From NCBI RefSeq assembly GCF_000300975.2, contig NZ_AEEC02000004.1, positions 124,001 to 188,000 of the forward strand: a DNA stretch of 64,000 bases, read 5' to 3'. Position numbers and translations under genes: made by a program. Below the pieces are notes generated by a model. It made no database searches. It was given only the letters and a program-made list of their open reading frames with translations, and was not told the origin of the DNA. Positions 1-9,545 of this stretch are shown here, piece after piece. The DNA comes from Herbaspirillum frisingense GSF30. Its GTDB lineage: Bacteria; Pseudomonadota; Gammaproteobacteria; Burkholderiales; Burkholderiaceae_D. Positions within the stretch are counted from its first letter, which is position 1, and each line of letters begins with the position of its first letter.

Positions 1-2741
1 ACCCCGACGACCTGCTGGAACGCGTGATGCGCGACGAAGAGCGCCAGGCACGCGGCCGCCTGAAGATCTTCTTCGGCTTCTCGGCCGGTGTCGGCAAGAC
101 CTTTGCCATGCTGGAAGCGGCCCAGGCGCTGGCGGCCCAGGACGTGGACGTGGTCGCCGGCGTGGTCGAAACCCATGGCCGCGCCGAGACCGAGGCGCAA
201 CTGGCCGGCATTGCACGCCTGCCCATGCGCATGGTGGCCTACCGCAATCGCCAGTTGCCCGAGTTCGACCTGGATGCCGCGCTGGAACGCCGGCCCGGCG
301 TGATCCTGGTGGACGAACTGGCGCACTCCAATGTTCCCGGTTCGCGCCATGCCAAGCGCTGGCAGGACATCGACGAGCTGCTGCGCGCCGGCATCGATGT
401 CTACACCACCCTCAATGTGCAGCACATCGAAAGCCTCAACGACGTGGTGGGCCAGATCACCGGCATCCGCGTCTTCGAGACCGTGCCCGACCATGTCTTC
501 GACGAAGCCGACGACGTCAAGCTGGTCGATATCCCGCCCGACGAACTGCTGGCGCGGCTGCAGCAGGGCAAGGTCTATCTGCCGCAACAGGCGGAGAAGG
601 CCGGCCGCAACTTCTTCCGCAAGGGCAATCTCATCGCGCTGCGCGAGATCGCCCTGCGCCGCACCGCTGACCGTGTCGATGCCGACATGCGCCAGTACCG
701 CGCCGACCGCTCCATCGCCCAGCTGTGGCAGGCGCGTGAGCGCATCGTGGTGGCCATCGGCAGCGGCGTCGGTGAGGAACGCCTGATCCGTGAAGGCGCC
801 CGGCTGGCCGCCAAGCTGCAGGCCGAATGGCTGGCGGTGCATGTGGATCTGCCGCGCCAGCGCCAGGCCATGGCCAGCCGCGAGCGGGTGGTGGGCTATC
901 TGAAACTGGCGCAATCGCTGGGTGCGGAAACGGCCAGCATCAGTGGTGAAGAGCTGGCCGCCGCACTGCTGCAGTTTGCCCGCAGCCGCAACGCCGGCAA
1001 GCTGGTGATCGGCCAGCAGAGCCGCGGTCTGCGTCACCTTCTGCAGTGGCCGCGTGGCTCGCTGGCGCAACGTATCGCCGCGGCCGGTGGCGAGATCGAT
1101 CTCTACACCATCGCCCGCAGCCGCACGCGCGAGCAGCCCGAGCAGCGTTCCACCGACAGCGCCGCCAGCGCGGCGGAGGCCTTGCTTACGCGCCGGCGTC
1201 GCACGCGTGGCACCCTGTGGGCCGTGGCCAGCTGCGCAGCCACCACGACGCTGGCCTTCCTCTTGGACGGCAAGCTGCATCCGGCCAACGTCATCATGCT
1301 CTACCTGGTGGGCGTGATGCTGGTGGCGATGCGCCATGGGCGGGCAGCGTCGGCGCTGGTGTCGGTGCTGTCGGTGATCTCCTTCGATTTCTTCTTCGTC
1401 GATCCGCGTTTTTCGATCACGGTGTCCGACGCCCAGTACCTGCTGACCCTGGCGGTGATGCTGGCAGTGTCGCTGTTCATCAGTTCGCTCACGGCACGCC
1501 TGCGGCGCCAGGCCAGCGTGGCCATGCAGCGCGAGGCGCGGGCCGCCAATCTCTACATGCTGGGCAAGGAACTGTCGGCCCTGCTCACGCTGGACCAGAT
1601 ACTGGAAATCGGCCGCCGTCACCTGGCCGCCGTGTTCGGGGCGCGCATCGCCTTCTTCCTGCCGGACAGTGCCGACCAGTTGCGCCTGACCGCGCCGGAG
1701 CAGGACGGCAGCGGCGCGCATGTGTTGCACAGCGTGGACGCGGGCGTGGCGCAGTGGGTCTATGACAACGGGCAGGCGGCCGGCAAGGGCACGGCCACCT
1801 TGCCCTCGGCCGCAGCCCTGTACTTGCCCTTGACGGCCACCATGCGGACCCGTGGGGTGCTGGCTTTTGCCATCGATGCCGCCAGCGAGGAAGAGGGCCA
1901 GTTGGCGGCCGCCCAGCTGGCGCTGCCCGAGAATCGCCAGATGCTGGAAATCTTCTGTTCCCAGATCGCCATGGCCATCGAGCGCCTGCACTACGCCGAG
2001 GTGGCCCAGGATGCGCTGGTGACCATGGAATCGGAACGCCTGCGCAATTCGCTGTTGTCGGCCATCTCGCACGACCTGCGCACGCCGTTGACTTCGCTGG
2101 TGGGCAGTGCCGACGTCCTGGCCGCCAATGCCCGTCTGGACGACGACGCCCGCGCCATGGCCCGCACCATCAGCGAGCAGTCGCAGAAGATGGTCGGGCT
2201 GATGAACAACCTGCTGGACATGGCACGGCTGCAGGCCGGTGTGGTCACGCTGAACCGACAATGGAATGCCCTGGAAGAATTGACCGGCTCGGCGCTGCGT
2301 CTGCTGGCCAAGGCGCTGGAAGGACGACAGGTCGAGACCCGCATCGCCGCCGACCTGCCCTTGTTGCGGGTGGACGCGGTCTTGCTGGAGCGGGTACTGG
2401 CCAACCTGGTGGAGAACGCCATCAAGTATTCACCCGCCGGCAGTCCCATCACCATCGCGGCCCATGTCGAGCAGAGCGATGGCAGCCGCCAGGTCAAGGT
2501 CAGCGTGAGCGATCAGGGGCGCGGCTTCCCGCCGGCCATGACGCAGCATGCCTTCGAGAAATTCACCCGTGGCGACAACGAGTCCAGCACCCCCGGCGTG
2601 GGCCTGGGACTGGCGATCTGTCGCGCCATCATCGAGGCGCACCAGGGCCGCATCTGGATCGCCCCGCAGGAAGCCGGGCAGGGGGCTACCGTCTGCTTTA
2701 CCCTGCCGGTGGAAACGCAGCCGGCCCTGCCCGAAGAATGA
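1..2741 (+). CDS. kdpD: KdpD sensor histidine kinase (5' end outside the window)
   Basis: Membrane sensor kinase for K+ limitation and osmotic stress that phosphorylates KdpE. The reading frame is open from the first bases, and the residues before the first in-frame GTG/ATG (24/27) still look like KdpD, so the true start lies upstream. Counting from position 24: an N-terminal KdpD domain with Walker A GFSAGVGKT (18-26), a universal-stress-like domain (about 240-365), four membrane segments (about 395-500), a GAF-like segment, HisKA with ISHDLRTPLTSL (about 682), and a HATPase domain with N-box NLVENAIKYS (about 794) and G-box GVGLGLAI (about 859). kdpE follows after 8 nt. The kdpFABC pump genes presumably lie just upstream, which is an inference. 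Confidence 0.97.
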   Translation, partial: PDDLLERVMRDEERQARGRLKIFFGFSAGVGKTFAMLEAAQALAAQDVDVVAGVVETHGRAETEAQLAGIARLPMRMVAYRNRQLPEFDLDAALERRPGVILVDELAHSNVPGSRHAKRWQDIDELLRAGIDVYTTLNVQHIESLNDVVGQITGIRVFETVPDHVFDEADDVKLVDIPPDELLARLQQGKVYLPQQAEKAGRNFFRKGNLIALREIALRRTADRVDADMRQYRADRSIAQLWQARERIVVAIGSGVGEERLIREGARLAAKLQAEWLAVHVDLPRQRQAMASRERVVGYLKLAQSLGAETASISGEELAAALLQFARSRNAGKLVIGQQSRGLRHLLQWPRGSLAQRIAAAGGEIDLYTIARSRTREQPEQRSTDSAASAAEALLTRRRRTRGTLWAVASCAATTTLAFLLDGKLHPANVIMLYLVGVMLVAMRHGRAASALVSVLSVISFDFFFVDPRFSITVSDAQYLLTLAVMLAVSLFISSLTARLRRQASVAMQREARAANLYMLGKELSALLTLDQILEIGRRHLAAVFGARIAFFLPDSADQLRLTAPEQDGSGAHVLHSVDAGVAQWVYDNGQAAGKGTATLPSAAALYLPLTATMRTRGVLAFAIDAASEEEGQLAAAQLALPENRQMLEIFCSQIAMAIERLHYAEVAQDALVTMESERLRNSLLSAISHDLRTPLTSLVGSADVLAANARLDDDARAMARTISEQSQKMVGLMNNLLDMARLQAGVVTLNRQWNALEELTGSALRLLAKALEGRQVETRIAADLPLLRVDAVLLERVLANLVENAIKYSPAGSPITIAAHVEQSDGSRQVKVSVSDQGRGFPPAMTQHAFEKFTRGDNESSTPGVGLGLAICRAIIEAHQGRIWIAPQEAGQGATVCFTLPVETQPALPEE

Positions 2742-2749
2742 GGAACACC

Positions 2750-3460
2750 ATGCAAGAACACGCAGGCAATATCGTCTTCATCGAAGATGACCGGCACATC
2801 CGAAAACTGGTCAAGGGCGCGCTGGAACAGGAAGGCTTCATCGTCCACGAAGCCCGTACCGCCCGCGAAGGTATCACCGAGGCCGGGACCCGCAAGCCCG
2901 ACCTGATCATCGTCGATCTTGGTCTGCCCGATGGCGACGGCAAGCAGGTGGTCAGCGAAATCCGCAACTGGAGCAGCGTGCCCATCGTGATCCTCTCGGC
3001 CCGCACCCAGGAGTCCGAAAAGGTGGAGGCGCTCGACGCCGGGGCCGACGATTATCTGGTCAAGCCCTTCGGCATGCCCGAGTTGCTGGCCCGCATGCGC
3101 GCGCAATTGCGCCGCCATGCGCGTGCTTCCGCCACGGGACAGGCCAGCGGTCGCTACCGCATGGGGGAGGTGGCGGTGGATCTACCGGCGCGCAGCGTCA
3201 CGCGCAATGGTGAGCCGTTGCATCTGACGCAGATCGAATATCGCCTGCTGGCCACGCTGCTGCGCGATGCCGGGCGCGTCATCACGCACCGCCAATTGCT
3301 GGTGGCCGGCTGGGGACCGTCGCACGTGGAAGATGGACATTACCTGCGCATCTACATGCAGCGCCTGCGCCAGAAGCTGGAGCGCGATGCCGCCCAGCCG
3401 GTGCACATCCTCACCGAGATCGGCGTGGGCTATCGGCTGGCCGACGTGGTGGCTGAATAG
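2750..3460 (+). CDS. kdpE: KdpE response regulator (OmpR family)
   Basis: Cytoplasmic transcription factor partner of KdpD that activates the K+ transporter operon. The 236 aa comprise a receiver domain with acidic pair E12-D13/D14, phosphoacceptor D56 in the stretch DLIIVDLGLPDGDG and K105 in DYLVKPFG, then a C-terminal winged helix ending in the usual LTEIGVGYRL. I chose the ATG at 2750 because AGGA sits 5 nt upstream. An in-frame ATG at 2738 overlaps the kdpD stop (ATGA) but has no better ribosome site. It is co-transcribed with kdpD and meets a convergent gene 18 bp downstream, with no obvious terminator. Confidence 0.97.
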   Translation: MQEHAGNIVFIEDDRHIRKLVKGALEQEGFIVHEARTAREGITEAGTRKPDLIIVDLGLPDGDGKQVVSEIRNWSSVPIVILSARTQESEKVEALDAGADDYLVKPFGMPELLARMRAQLRRHARASATGQASGRYRMGEVAVDLPARSVTRNGEPLHLTQIEYRLLATLLRDAGRVITHRQLLVAGWGPSHVEDGHYLRIYMQRLRQKLERDAAQPVHILTEIGVGYRLADVVAE

Positions 3461-3478
3461 TCGTTGCGGTCAGGGCGA

Positions 3479-4051
3479 TCAAGGCCAGTTCAGCAAGGGC
3501 AGCGCCAGTACCACCATGGTGATGCAGCCGAGATTGAGCAGCATGCGCTGGCGCTTGAGCACGAAGGACAGCAGCCAGGCCCCCGCCACGAAGACGATGA
3601 AGTTGGACAGATACTGCTTGGCCGCTGCGGCCACCGGCAGCTCCGGTGCATCGGCCAGGCCCGAGAATTTCCAGGCGCAGGCCAGCGCCGCCAGCACGGC
3701 GCAGTTGAAGTAGGTATTGACGGTGGGAAAGCTCTCTTCCTGATGCGCGGAAATCTCCACGCTCTGGCATTGCCCGTCGCGGTACACCGCATCCAGCCAG
3801 TGGCGCTCGCCACGCCAGCGCTGCAGGGTGCTGCCGTCATCCTGTTCCACTTGCGCATGCGGCTTGCCCAGCCGGGCGAACAGGAAGTCAGGCGCGGTAG
3901 CGCGCCAGTCGCTGGTCTGAGCAGCACGAAAGCCCTGTTCCAGCTGCCTCGCCTTGCGGCGTCGCCCCAGTTGCTTCAGGGCCAGCTGGGCCAGGGCCAG
4001 TGAATTGAACAGGTAGATCCATTGCAGGATGGTGGCGTAATCGGCTTGCAT
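3479..4051 (-). CDS. Predicted four-helix membrane protein, function unknown
   Basis: I do not recognise a family. From ATG 4051 the product is 190 aa with about four hydrophobic segments: residues 5-25 (ILQWIYLFNSLALAQLAL), one starting near 111 (TYFNCAVLAALACAW), one near 142 (YLSNFIVFVAGAWLLSF) and a C-terminal one (CITMVVLALPLLNW). A charged soluble stretch lies between helices 1 and 2. The frame is open up to an ATG at 4129, so a 216-aa form is possible. Neither start has a clear Shine-Dalgarno site; 4051 puts the first helix at the N-terminus. It lies at the 3' end of a minus-strand run that includes 4151-4558 and the outer-membrane protein at 4591, and may be an accessory to them. Confidence 0.6.
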   Translation of the reverse strand: MQADYATILQWIYLFNSLALAQLALKQLGRRRKARQLEQGFRAAQTSDWRATAPDFLFARLGKPHAQVEQDDGSTLQRWRGERHWLDAVYRDGQCQSVEISAHQEESFPTVNTYFNCAVLAALACAWKFSGLADAPELPVAAAAKQYLSNFIVFVAGAWLLSFVLKRQRMLLNLGCITMVVLALPLLNWP

Positions 4052-4150
4052 GAGCAGTCTGATGAAAAGAGTAGCGGCGGGGATGCGGCATCTTGCCGTC
4101 AGCCCCGCCGCTTGTCCAGTCCATCGCACGCTCAGGGACGGGAAGTGAAC

Positions 4151-4558
4151 CTAAAGGTCCCCCCATAGGTCGAGCTGGCGCCGGATTTCGCCGCTGCGCG
4201 CATCGCAGATGAACATCACTTCGCGCAGGTCCTTGCGGACCACGTAGCGGAAATATTCGCGATCGCTGCGTGCCACGAAATCCTCGCTTTCTATCTTCCC
4301 CGCCATTACCTGGCCGATCTGGCGACGACAGTCCTCGCGGTGCTGCAGGGCCTGCGGCGAGGGGCCGTAGTCGTCTTCAGCGCGATAAGGGGCCACTGCC
4401 TGGGTCAGTGGTGCCATGCCGGCGCATATCAGGAAGATCAGCAGCGCCACCAGCATGCAGCGGTAGCGCCGCCGCTGCGCGGTACGCAGGAACAGGTGGC
4501 GCGGCGAGAGCGGATGGAGGCGGTCCTCGCCCCGTTTCCAGTGCAGACGGCTACGCAT
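4151..4558 (-). CDS. Small single-span membrane protein, function unknown
   Basis: 135 aa from ATG 4558, a start set by a strong AAGGAGG site 9 nt upstream. The N-terminus is short and basic, followed by one transmembrane helix (about 35-54, LVALLIFLICAGMAPL) and an exported or periplasmic tail of about 80 residues. The tail has two cysteines (in HREDCRRQ and MFICDARSG), which could form a disulfide. No family recognised. The gene begins 32 bp after the stop of the TorF-like gene at 4591-5457 on the same strand, so the two are probably one transcript. An envelope role is inferred from topology and neighbour only. Confidence 0.65.
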   Translation of the reverse strand: MRSRLHWKRGEDRLHPLSPRHLFLRTAQRRRYRCMLVALLIFLICAGMAPLTQAVAPYRAEDDYGPSPQALQHREDCRRQIGQVMAGKIESEDFVARSDREYFRYVVRKDLREVMFICDARSGEIRRQLDLWGDL

Positions 4559-4590
4559 GATGGACTTCCTCCTTGCGCATGGTTGGGGGA

Positions 4591-5457
4591 TCAGAAGCTC
4601 TTGTTGAGCGACGCGATCCACTGATTGCGGCCGATGTTCTTGCCGCGCAGGGTGTAGCCGGCATCGGGTGCGTTGCTGCCGGTATAGGCCAGGCCCAGCA
4701 CATAGCCGGAGAAGTCGCGGCTCATGCCCAGCTTCCAGTCGGTGTAGGACAGGTTGGCGGCATTGGGGCCGGTGTAGTGCTGGCGGCCGATATGGGCCAG
4801 CCCGGTGATGCCGGCGAAGAGCTCATGCGTGAGCGACAGGTCGGCGTAGCTGCTGCCGCGAGTGTCGGCATTGCCGAAGGTGTTGCCGGTGCTGTACGAA
4901 TACTTGAAGGCGATCCATTTGGCATCCAGCCCGAGATAGAGCTCGGTGGTGTCGGGGTGGGTCATGCCATCGGGATAGCTGCCAGGATAGGCATAGTGCA
5001 GCACGCCGATGTCGCCGTTGAGCCAGTCGCTCAGGACCGGCTTCCAGCCGCCATAGATATCCGCTTCCAGGCTGGCCGAAGCGGCCGGGTTCGTATCCGA
5101 AATCCAGCTGATGTTGGACAGCCATACGCCAGCGTAGAGACCGTTGTCATGCGTGAGGTCGAAGCCGCCCTGCAGGGCCGGCTTCTGGTTGGTCTGCGTG
5201 GTGCCACGGAAGACGTACTGGCTGACCACGCCGATGTTACCGGTCAGGTGCAGGGCGGAAGTATCGGCCACGGGTGTGGCATTGGCATTTTCTTCAGCCT
5301 GCGCCGGGGTGACGACGGCGATGGCCAGCAGCACGCTGGCGGCCAGGGTCGCCAGTCCGGCCACGCCGGCCAGTTGGGCGCGGCGCAGGCGGCGCTGGCC
5401 CAGCGGGACCAATTCCGGTTGGGGTTGTTGATGTTGTTCCTGGTGACGGCGAATCAT
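4591..5457 (-). CDS. TorF-family putative outer-membrane porin
   Basis: 288 aa resembling the TorF/Gcw_chp family of putative beta-barrel porins (about 220-300 aa). A long basic N-terminal stretch precedes a hydrophobic signal segment (GVAGLATLAASVLLAIAVV) with a likely cleavage after TPAQA (about residue 54). The mature protein starts with the family's typical pattern LHLTGNIGVVSQYVFRG and continues as alternating aromatic strands (GLYAGVWLSNI, ADIYGGWK, ELYLGLDAKW), ending in aromatic F as outer-membrane barrels do (SLNKSF). The unusually long n-region before the signal hydrophobic core is notable. A GGAG lies 9 nt before ATG 5457. The substrate is not predictable. It probably heads a transcript with the small membrane gene downstream. 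Confidence 0.85.
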   Translation of the reverse strand: MIRRHQEQHQQPQPELVPLGQRRLRRAQLAGVAGLATLAASVLLAIAVVTPAQAEENANATPVADTSALHLTGNIGVVSQYVFRGTTQTNQKPALQGGFDLTHDNGLYAGVWLSNISWISDTNPAASASLEADIYGGWKPVLSDWLNGDIGVLHYAYPGSYPDGMTHPDTTELYLGLDAKWIAFKYSYSTGNTFGNADTRGSSYADLSLTHELFAGITGLAHIGRQHYTGPNAANLSYTDWKLGMSRDFSGYVLGLAYTGSNAPDAGYTLRGKNIGRNQWIASLNKSF

Positions 5458-5574
5458 GCTGGGTGCTCCACGGGTTGAGGAGCACGCAGCTTAGGTGGGT
5501 GGGCGTTTAATCCGGATAAAACTTTGCGTGGGCATCGTAAACGTCAGATAAATGCCGCCTGCGGCGCTCGCTCC

Positions 5575-6366
5575 TCAGTCGGCTCCGGCATGCCAGCGTG
5601 GCACCCGCTTCTCCAGAAACGCATCGATCCCTTCCATCGCCTCCGCATCCATGATGTTGCAGGCCATGACCTCGGCCGCATGGGCGTAGGCATCCGGCAG
5701 GGCCATCATCTGCTGTCGGTACAGCATGGCCTTGCCGCGCCGGATCGAGATGGCGGGCTTGCTGCAAATCTCGTGCGCCAGCGCCAGCGTGGCGGCGTCC
5801 AGTCCGGTATCGGGGACGGCCTGGTTGATCAAGCCCCACTGGGCCGCGGTGGCGGCATCGATGAACTTGCCGGTGACCAGCATTTCGAAAGCGCGCTTGA
5901 TGGGCAGGTTGCGCATCAGCGCCACCGCCGGGGTGGAACAGAACAAGCCGACATTGATGCCCGATACCGCGAAGCGGGCGCTCTCGGCCGCAACCGCCAG
6001 GTCACAGCTGGCCACCAGCTGGCAACCGGCAGCAGTGGCCAGGCCTTGCACCTTGGCGATGACCGGCACGGGGAGTGCGCGCAGCGATTGCATCAGCCGG
6101 CTGCAACGGTCGAACAGCTGTTGGTAGTAGGCCTGCTCGGGCGTGGCCCGCATTTCGCGCAGGTCATGGCCGGCACAGAAGGCGCGACCTTGCGCGGCCA
6201 GGATCACGCAGCGCACGTTCTCGTCCCGTGCGAGCTGGTCCAGCTGTCCCTGTAGCGCATCGAGCATCGCTTCCGAAAGGGCGTTGAATTGCTGTGGGCG
6301 GTTCAGGGTGAGGGTGGTGATGCCATCCAGGTCCTGCCGCAGCAGGATAGATTCGTGAGCTGTCAT
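5575..6366 (-). CDS. Enoyl-CoA hydratase/isomerase family protein
   Basis: Crotonase-fold acyl-CoA enzyme, 263 aa from ATG 6366 with AAGGAG just upstream. The oxyanion-hole segments are present: GRAFCAGHDL (about 64-73) and QGLATAAGCQLVASCDLA (about 107-124). At the two places where classical hydratases carry catalytic glutamates this protein reads NVGLFCSTP and MLVTGKFIDA, as in the ECHDC3-like subgroup. True hydratase activity is therefore uncertain, and a thioesterase, isomerase or other crotonase reaction is possible. It stands alone, without fatty-acid oxidation neighbours, and is divergent from the chemoreceptor at 6670. Confidence 0.88.
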   Translation of the reverse strand: MTAHESILLRQDLDGITTLTLNRPQQFNALSEAMLDALQGQLDQLARDENVRCVILAAQGRAFCAGHDLREMRATPEQAYYQQLFDRCSRLMQSLRALPVPVIAKVQGLATAAGCQLVASCDLAVAAESARFAVSGINVGLFCSTPAVALMRNLPIKRAFEMLVTGKFIDAATAAQWGLINQAVPDTGLDAATLALAHEICSKPAISIRRGKAMLYRQQMMALPDAYAHAAEVMACNIMDAEAMEGIDAFLEKRVPRWHAGAD

Positions 6367-6669
6367 GCATGGGTCTCCTTGAGTATTGTTGTGGGATGGT
6401 AGCGCGTCATCGAAGGGATGGTCGGCCGCGTGTGTCATCCAGTGGCAGGGCGCTCCTGTTATCTGGGAATTGCTGTGCCGGGACTGAAAAATAGTCATGA
6501 AAAATACAGACTTTCGCTGGAATCACCCTTTAGCCGAGGACATTGCCGGCCGTAAACGAGAATGGGGGAGTGAACGTCGCGCCGGGGTCCCGGCAGCGGG
6601 TGGCGTGGGCATTCGGCTTTCCCGATCACCTCACAAACGCAGTGCAACCACGGCCACCTCTTTCCGCTC
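6367..6669 (+). other. Intergenic region between divergent genes
   Basis: 303 bp separating the crotonase gene (minus) and the chemoreceptor (plus). It must hold both promoters. I see no strong sigma-70 pair and no flagellar sigma-28 pattern, and there is no convincing coding frame. No Shine-Dalgarno sequence precedes the chemoreceptor ATG at 6670. Confidence 0.5.
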
Positions 6670-8271
6670 ATGAACAATCTCTCCCTGAAGAAAAAACTCT
6701 GGCTTCCGCTGGTGTTCTCCTGGATCGCCCTGCTGGTGCTTTCGATCTGGCATGCCTACCAGACCCGCGACCTGCAGATTGCCGAACGGCAACGCGGTCT
6801 GGAAGACGTCACCGAGATGGCCTATACCACCATCGCCGGCTACGCCAAGCTGGAAGCCGACGGCAAGCTGTCCCGCGAAGAGGCACAGAAGGGCGCCATC
6901 GCACGCGTGCGCGACCAGCGCTATACCGGTGATGGCTACGCCACCATCGTGGCCGCCGATTCGGTCATCGTGATGCACCCGATCAATGGCAAGCTCGATG
7001 GCCGCAACATGATCGATTTCAAGGATGCGAAGGGCAATGCGCTCTACAAGATGATTGCCGCGACCGGCTCCTCGGCCGATGGCAAGGGCTACCTGGAATA
7101 CTGGTGGCCGCGGCCGGGCAGTGACAAGCCCAGTCCCAAGCTGGGCTTCGTCAAGCGCTTCAAGCCGTGGAACTGGGACCTGATCTGTAGCGTCTATTCC
7201 GACGATATCGAGGCCGATTTCCGTCGTGCCCTGATCCAGGCGGTGGTGGTGCTGGTGGTGCTGGGTGTGATCCTGTCGCTGATTGCGGGCCTGGTCTCGC
7301 GCAACATCTTCCGTTCCATCGGTGGCGAACCCAGCGAGGCGGCGGAGATGGCGCGCAAGATCGCTGCCGGTGACCTCACCGGCACCATCCGTACCATGGG
7401 GGGTGACGACCGCAGCCTGGTGGCGGCCGTGGCCTACACGCGCGACCGTCTGGTCGATACCGTGCACGGCATCAAGGGCGCGACCGAGTCCATCAAGACT
7501 TCGGTCGATGAGATCGCCAACGGCAACATGGACCTGTCCAACCGCACCGAGCAGCAGGCCGGTTCGCTGGAAGAAACCGCCTCGGCCATGGAAGAGCTGA
7601 CCTCCACCGTCAAGCAGAATGCGGCCAATGCCCAGCACGCCAACGAACTGGCGTCCGGTGCGGCCAAGGTGGCGATCCAGGGTGGCGAGGTGGTGGGGCA
7701 GGTGGTGCAGACCATGGCCTCCATCAATGAGTCGTCGCGCAAGATCGTGGACATCATCAGCGTGATCGATGGCATCGCCTTCCAGACCAATATCCTGGCG
7801 CTGAACGCCGCCGTGGAAGCGGCCCGTGCCGGCGAGCAGGGACGTGGCTTTGCAGTGGTGGCTTCCGAGGTGCGTTCGCTGGCGCAACGCTCGGCGGCGG
7901 CAGCCAAGGAAATCAAGCAACTGATCGATGACTCGGTGGGCAAGGTCGACGCCGGGACGCATCTGGTGCAGCAGGCCGGGCAGACCATGCAACAGGTGGT
8001 CTCCAGCATCCAGGGCGTCTCGACCGTAGTGCATGAGATCGCAACCGCCAGCCATGAGCAGAGCTCCGGCATCGAGCAGGTGGGCGAGGCCATCACCCAG
8101 ATGGATGAGACCACCCAGCAGAACGCGGCCCTGGTGGAACAGGCCGCCGCTGCGGCGCAGTCCCTGCAGGAGCAGGCCGACAAGCTGGTGGGCCTGGTGG
8201 GCGTGTTCACGCTGGATCGCCAGGCCGGTGCGGCGGCGTCCCGTTCCTCTTCACTGGTGGTCAAGCGCTGA
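6670..8271 (+). CDS. Methyl-accepting chemotaxis protein with periplasmic single-Cache domain
   Basis: Inner-membrane chemoreceptor, 533 aa. Membrane helix 1 spans about 10-27, a periplasmic domain about 40-185 has single-Cache (sCache_2-like) features such as [18 protein letters not shown] and [17 protein letters not shown], and helix 2 spans about 187-207. A HAMP domain follows (about 210-262), then a cytoplasmic signalling domain with the invariant hairpin [19 protein letters not shown] (about 368-386). sCache_2 receptors often sense small organic acids, but the ligand here is not predictable. No C-terminal xWxxF pentapeptide: it ends LVVKR. An 8-bp hairpin (8284-8308) lies just after the stop, without a U tract. 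Confidence 0.95.
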   Translation: MNNLSLKKKLWLPLVFSWIALLVLSIWHAYQTRDLQIAERQRGLEDVTEMAYTTIAGYAKLEADGKLSREEAQKGAIARVRDQRYTGDGYATIVAADSVIVMHPINGKLDGRNMIDFKDAKGNALYKMIAATGSSADGKGYLEYWWPRPGSDKPSPKLGFVKRFKPWNWDLICSVYSDDIEADFRRALIQAVVVLVVLGVILSLIAGLVSRNIFRSIGGEPSEAAEMARKIAAGDLTGTIRTMGGDDRSLVAAVAYTRDRLVDTVHGIKGATESIKTSVDEIANGNMDLSNRTEQQAGSLEETASAMEELTSTVKQNAANAQHANELASGAAKVAIQGGEVVGQVVQTMASINESSRKIVDIISVIDGIAFQTNILALNAAVEAARAGEQGRGFAVVASEVRSLAQRSAAAAKEIKQLIDDSVGKVDAGTHLVQQAGQTMQQVVSSIQGVSTVVHEIATASHEQSSGIEQVGEAITQMDETTQQNAALVEQAAAAAQSLQEQADKLVGLVGVFTLDRQAGAAASRSSSLVVKR

Positions 8272-8473
8272 GGATATCGCTGGCGGCCTGCTGCGGCACC
8301 GCAGGCCGTGCTATCAAACCGGGGCGGTGCAGTTCGAAGTGGTGCATGCTGCGCCAATTTGGTTTGTTCGAATAATTAATCTGCAAATCGTGAAATGGCA
8401 GCAGGAAATGCTGTCAACGCTGTTTCTCCAGATCAAATACGGCAGCACTTTTTGCCGTCTGTTCTCTACCATG

Positions 8474-8518
8474 AAGGCCGTTTGGATGCGCTGCAACATG
8501 CATCCGGCGGCCTTTTTT
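8474..8518 (+). terminator. Rho-independent terminator, possibly of a small RNA
   Basis: A two-part stem, AAGGCCG/CGGCCTT closing GGATGC/GCATCC, followed by six T on the plus strand. It lies 200 nt after the chemoreceptor stop and 50 nt before the EamA start. It therefore ends either a long receptor 3' UTR or a separate short transcript. A smaller hairpin, CGGCA/TGCCG, precedes it (about 8439-8456). Confidence 0.8.
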
Positions 8519-8568
8519 CATGGGCCGTCGGGCAGGGTGGCGCTCCTGTTGCCTACCTGGAGTCCGAG

Positions 8569-9525
8569 ATGTCCACCGCCATTGCCACCCCCCATGCCAC
8601 CCGATCCGCAGCTGCCCGGCAACCGGCCATGAGCCGGCTGTTCCTGGTCTGTGTGGTACTGGCGATCTGCATCTGGGGCGGTAACTGGCCGGTGATGAAG
8701 TTCGGCAGCCAGTTCATTCCGCCGCTGTGGTTTGCGGCCAGCCGTTTCCTTTCGGCGGCGCTGCTCAGCTTCGCAATTGCTGCCGTCATCGGCAAGCTGC
8801 GCCTGCCCACTCGCCAGGAGTGGCCGGTGGTGATCGGGGTGGGGGTGCTGCAGATGGGCTTGTTCACGGCACTGGTGACTGGCGCGCTGCATTTCGTCAT
8901 GCCGGGCCGTGCTTCGCTGATCGCCTATGCCACGTCGATCTGGGTGGTGCCGGGCGCCGCGCTGGTATTGAAGCACAAACTGAACGGCCGGCAATCGCTG
9001 GCCACCGTCTGCAGCTATGTGGGGATCGCCGTGATCGTGCTGCCGGCACTGCTGCATGCAGACCTGCACAGCATGATCGGCTACCTGATGCTGGGCGCGG
9101 CCTCGCTGTCGTGGGCCATGAACATCCTGCAGATCAAGCTGACCCCGGGCGTGAAGCTGGACTTCGACCTGCTGCCCTGGCAGACGCTGGTGGCGGCCGT
9201 GCCGCTGTGCGTGCTGGCGATGCTGGTCGATGGTGCGCCGACCTTCCTGGCCGACCCGCACTCCTGGGGCGTGATCGCCTATACCGGTCCGCTGGCCACC
9301 GCGCTGACCTTCCTGATCGTATTGCAGATGACCCAGCGCCTGTCGCCGGTGACGGTGTCGGTGTGCATGCTGGGCGTGCCGGTGGTGGGCCTGACGCTGT
9401 CGTCGCTGATCTTCGGGGAGCGTCTCTCTCCAGATCTGTTGCTGGGCATGGGCCTGCTGTGCCTGGGCCTGTTGCTGCCGGCGCTCCCGGCCATGGGCTG
9501 GCGCCGCCTGGCCATCAAGGGCTGA
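8569..9525 (+). CDS. EamA/DMT-family inner-membrane permease
   Basis: Drug/metabolite transporter-type permease, 318 aa from ATG 8569 (GGAG 6 nt upstream), with about ten hydrophobic helices arranged as two EamA repeats. The first repeat starts with the typical IWGGNWPVMKFG and LWFAASRFLSAALL; the second runs from about residue 160 (YLMLGAASLSWAMNILQIK) to the end (LGLLLPALPAMGWRR). The frame continues upstream to 8395, but that extension crosses the terminator at 8474 and has no homologous look. The substrate (amino acid, nucleoside or drug) cannot be told. The LysR gene at 9546 is convergent, so it is not an obvious regulator. Confidence 0.88.
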   Translation: MSTAIATPHATRSAAARQPAMSRLFLVCVVLAICIWGGNWPVMKFGSQFIPPLWFAASRFLSAALLSFAIAAVIGKLRLPTRQEWPVVIGVGVLQMGLFTALVTGALHFVMPGRASLIAYATSIWVVPGAALVLKHKLNGRQSLATVCSYVGIAVIVLPALLHADLHSMIGYLMLGAASLSWAMNILQIKLTPGVKLDFDLLPWQTLVAAVPLCVLAMLVDGAPTFLADPHSWGVIAYTGPLATALTFLIVLQMTQRLSPVTVSVCMLGVPVVGLTLSSLIFGERLSPDLLLGMGLLCLGLLLPALPAMGWRRLAIKG

Positions 9526-9545
9526 ACCCCCGGCTGAACCTTGCC

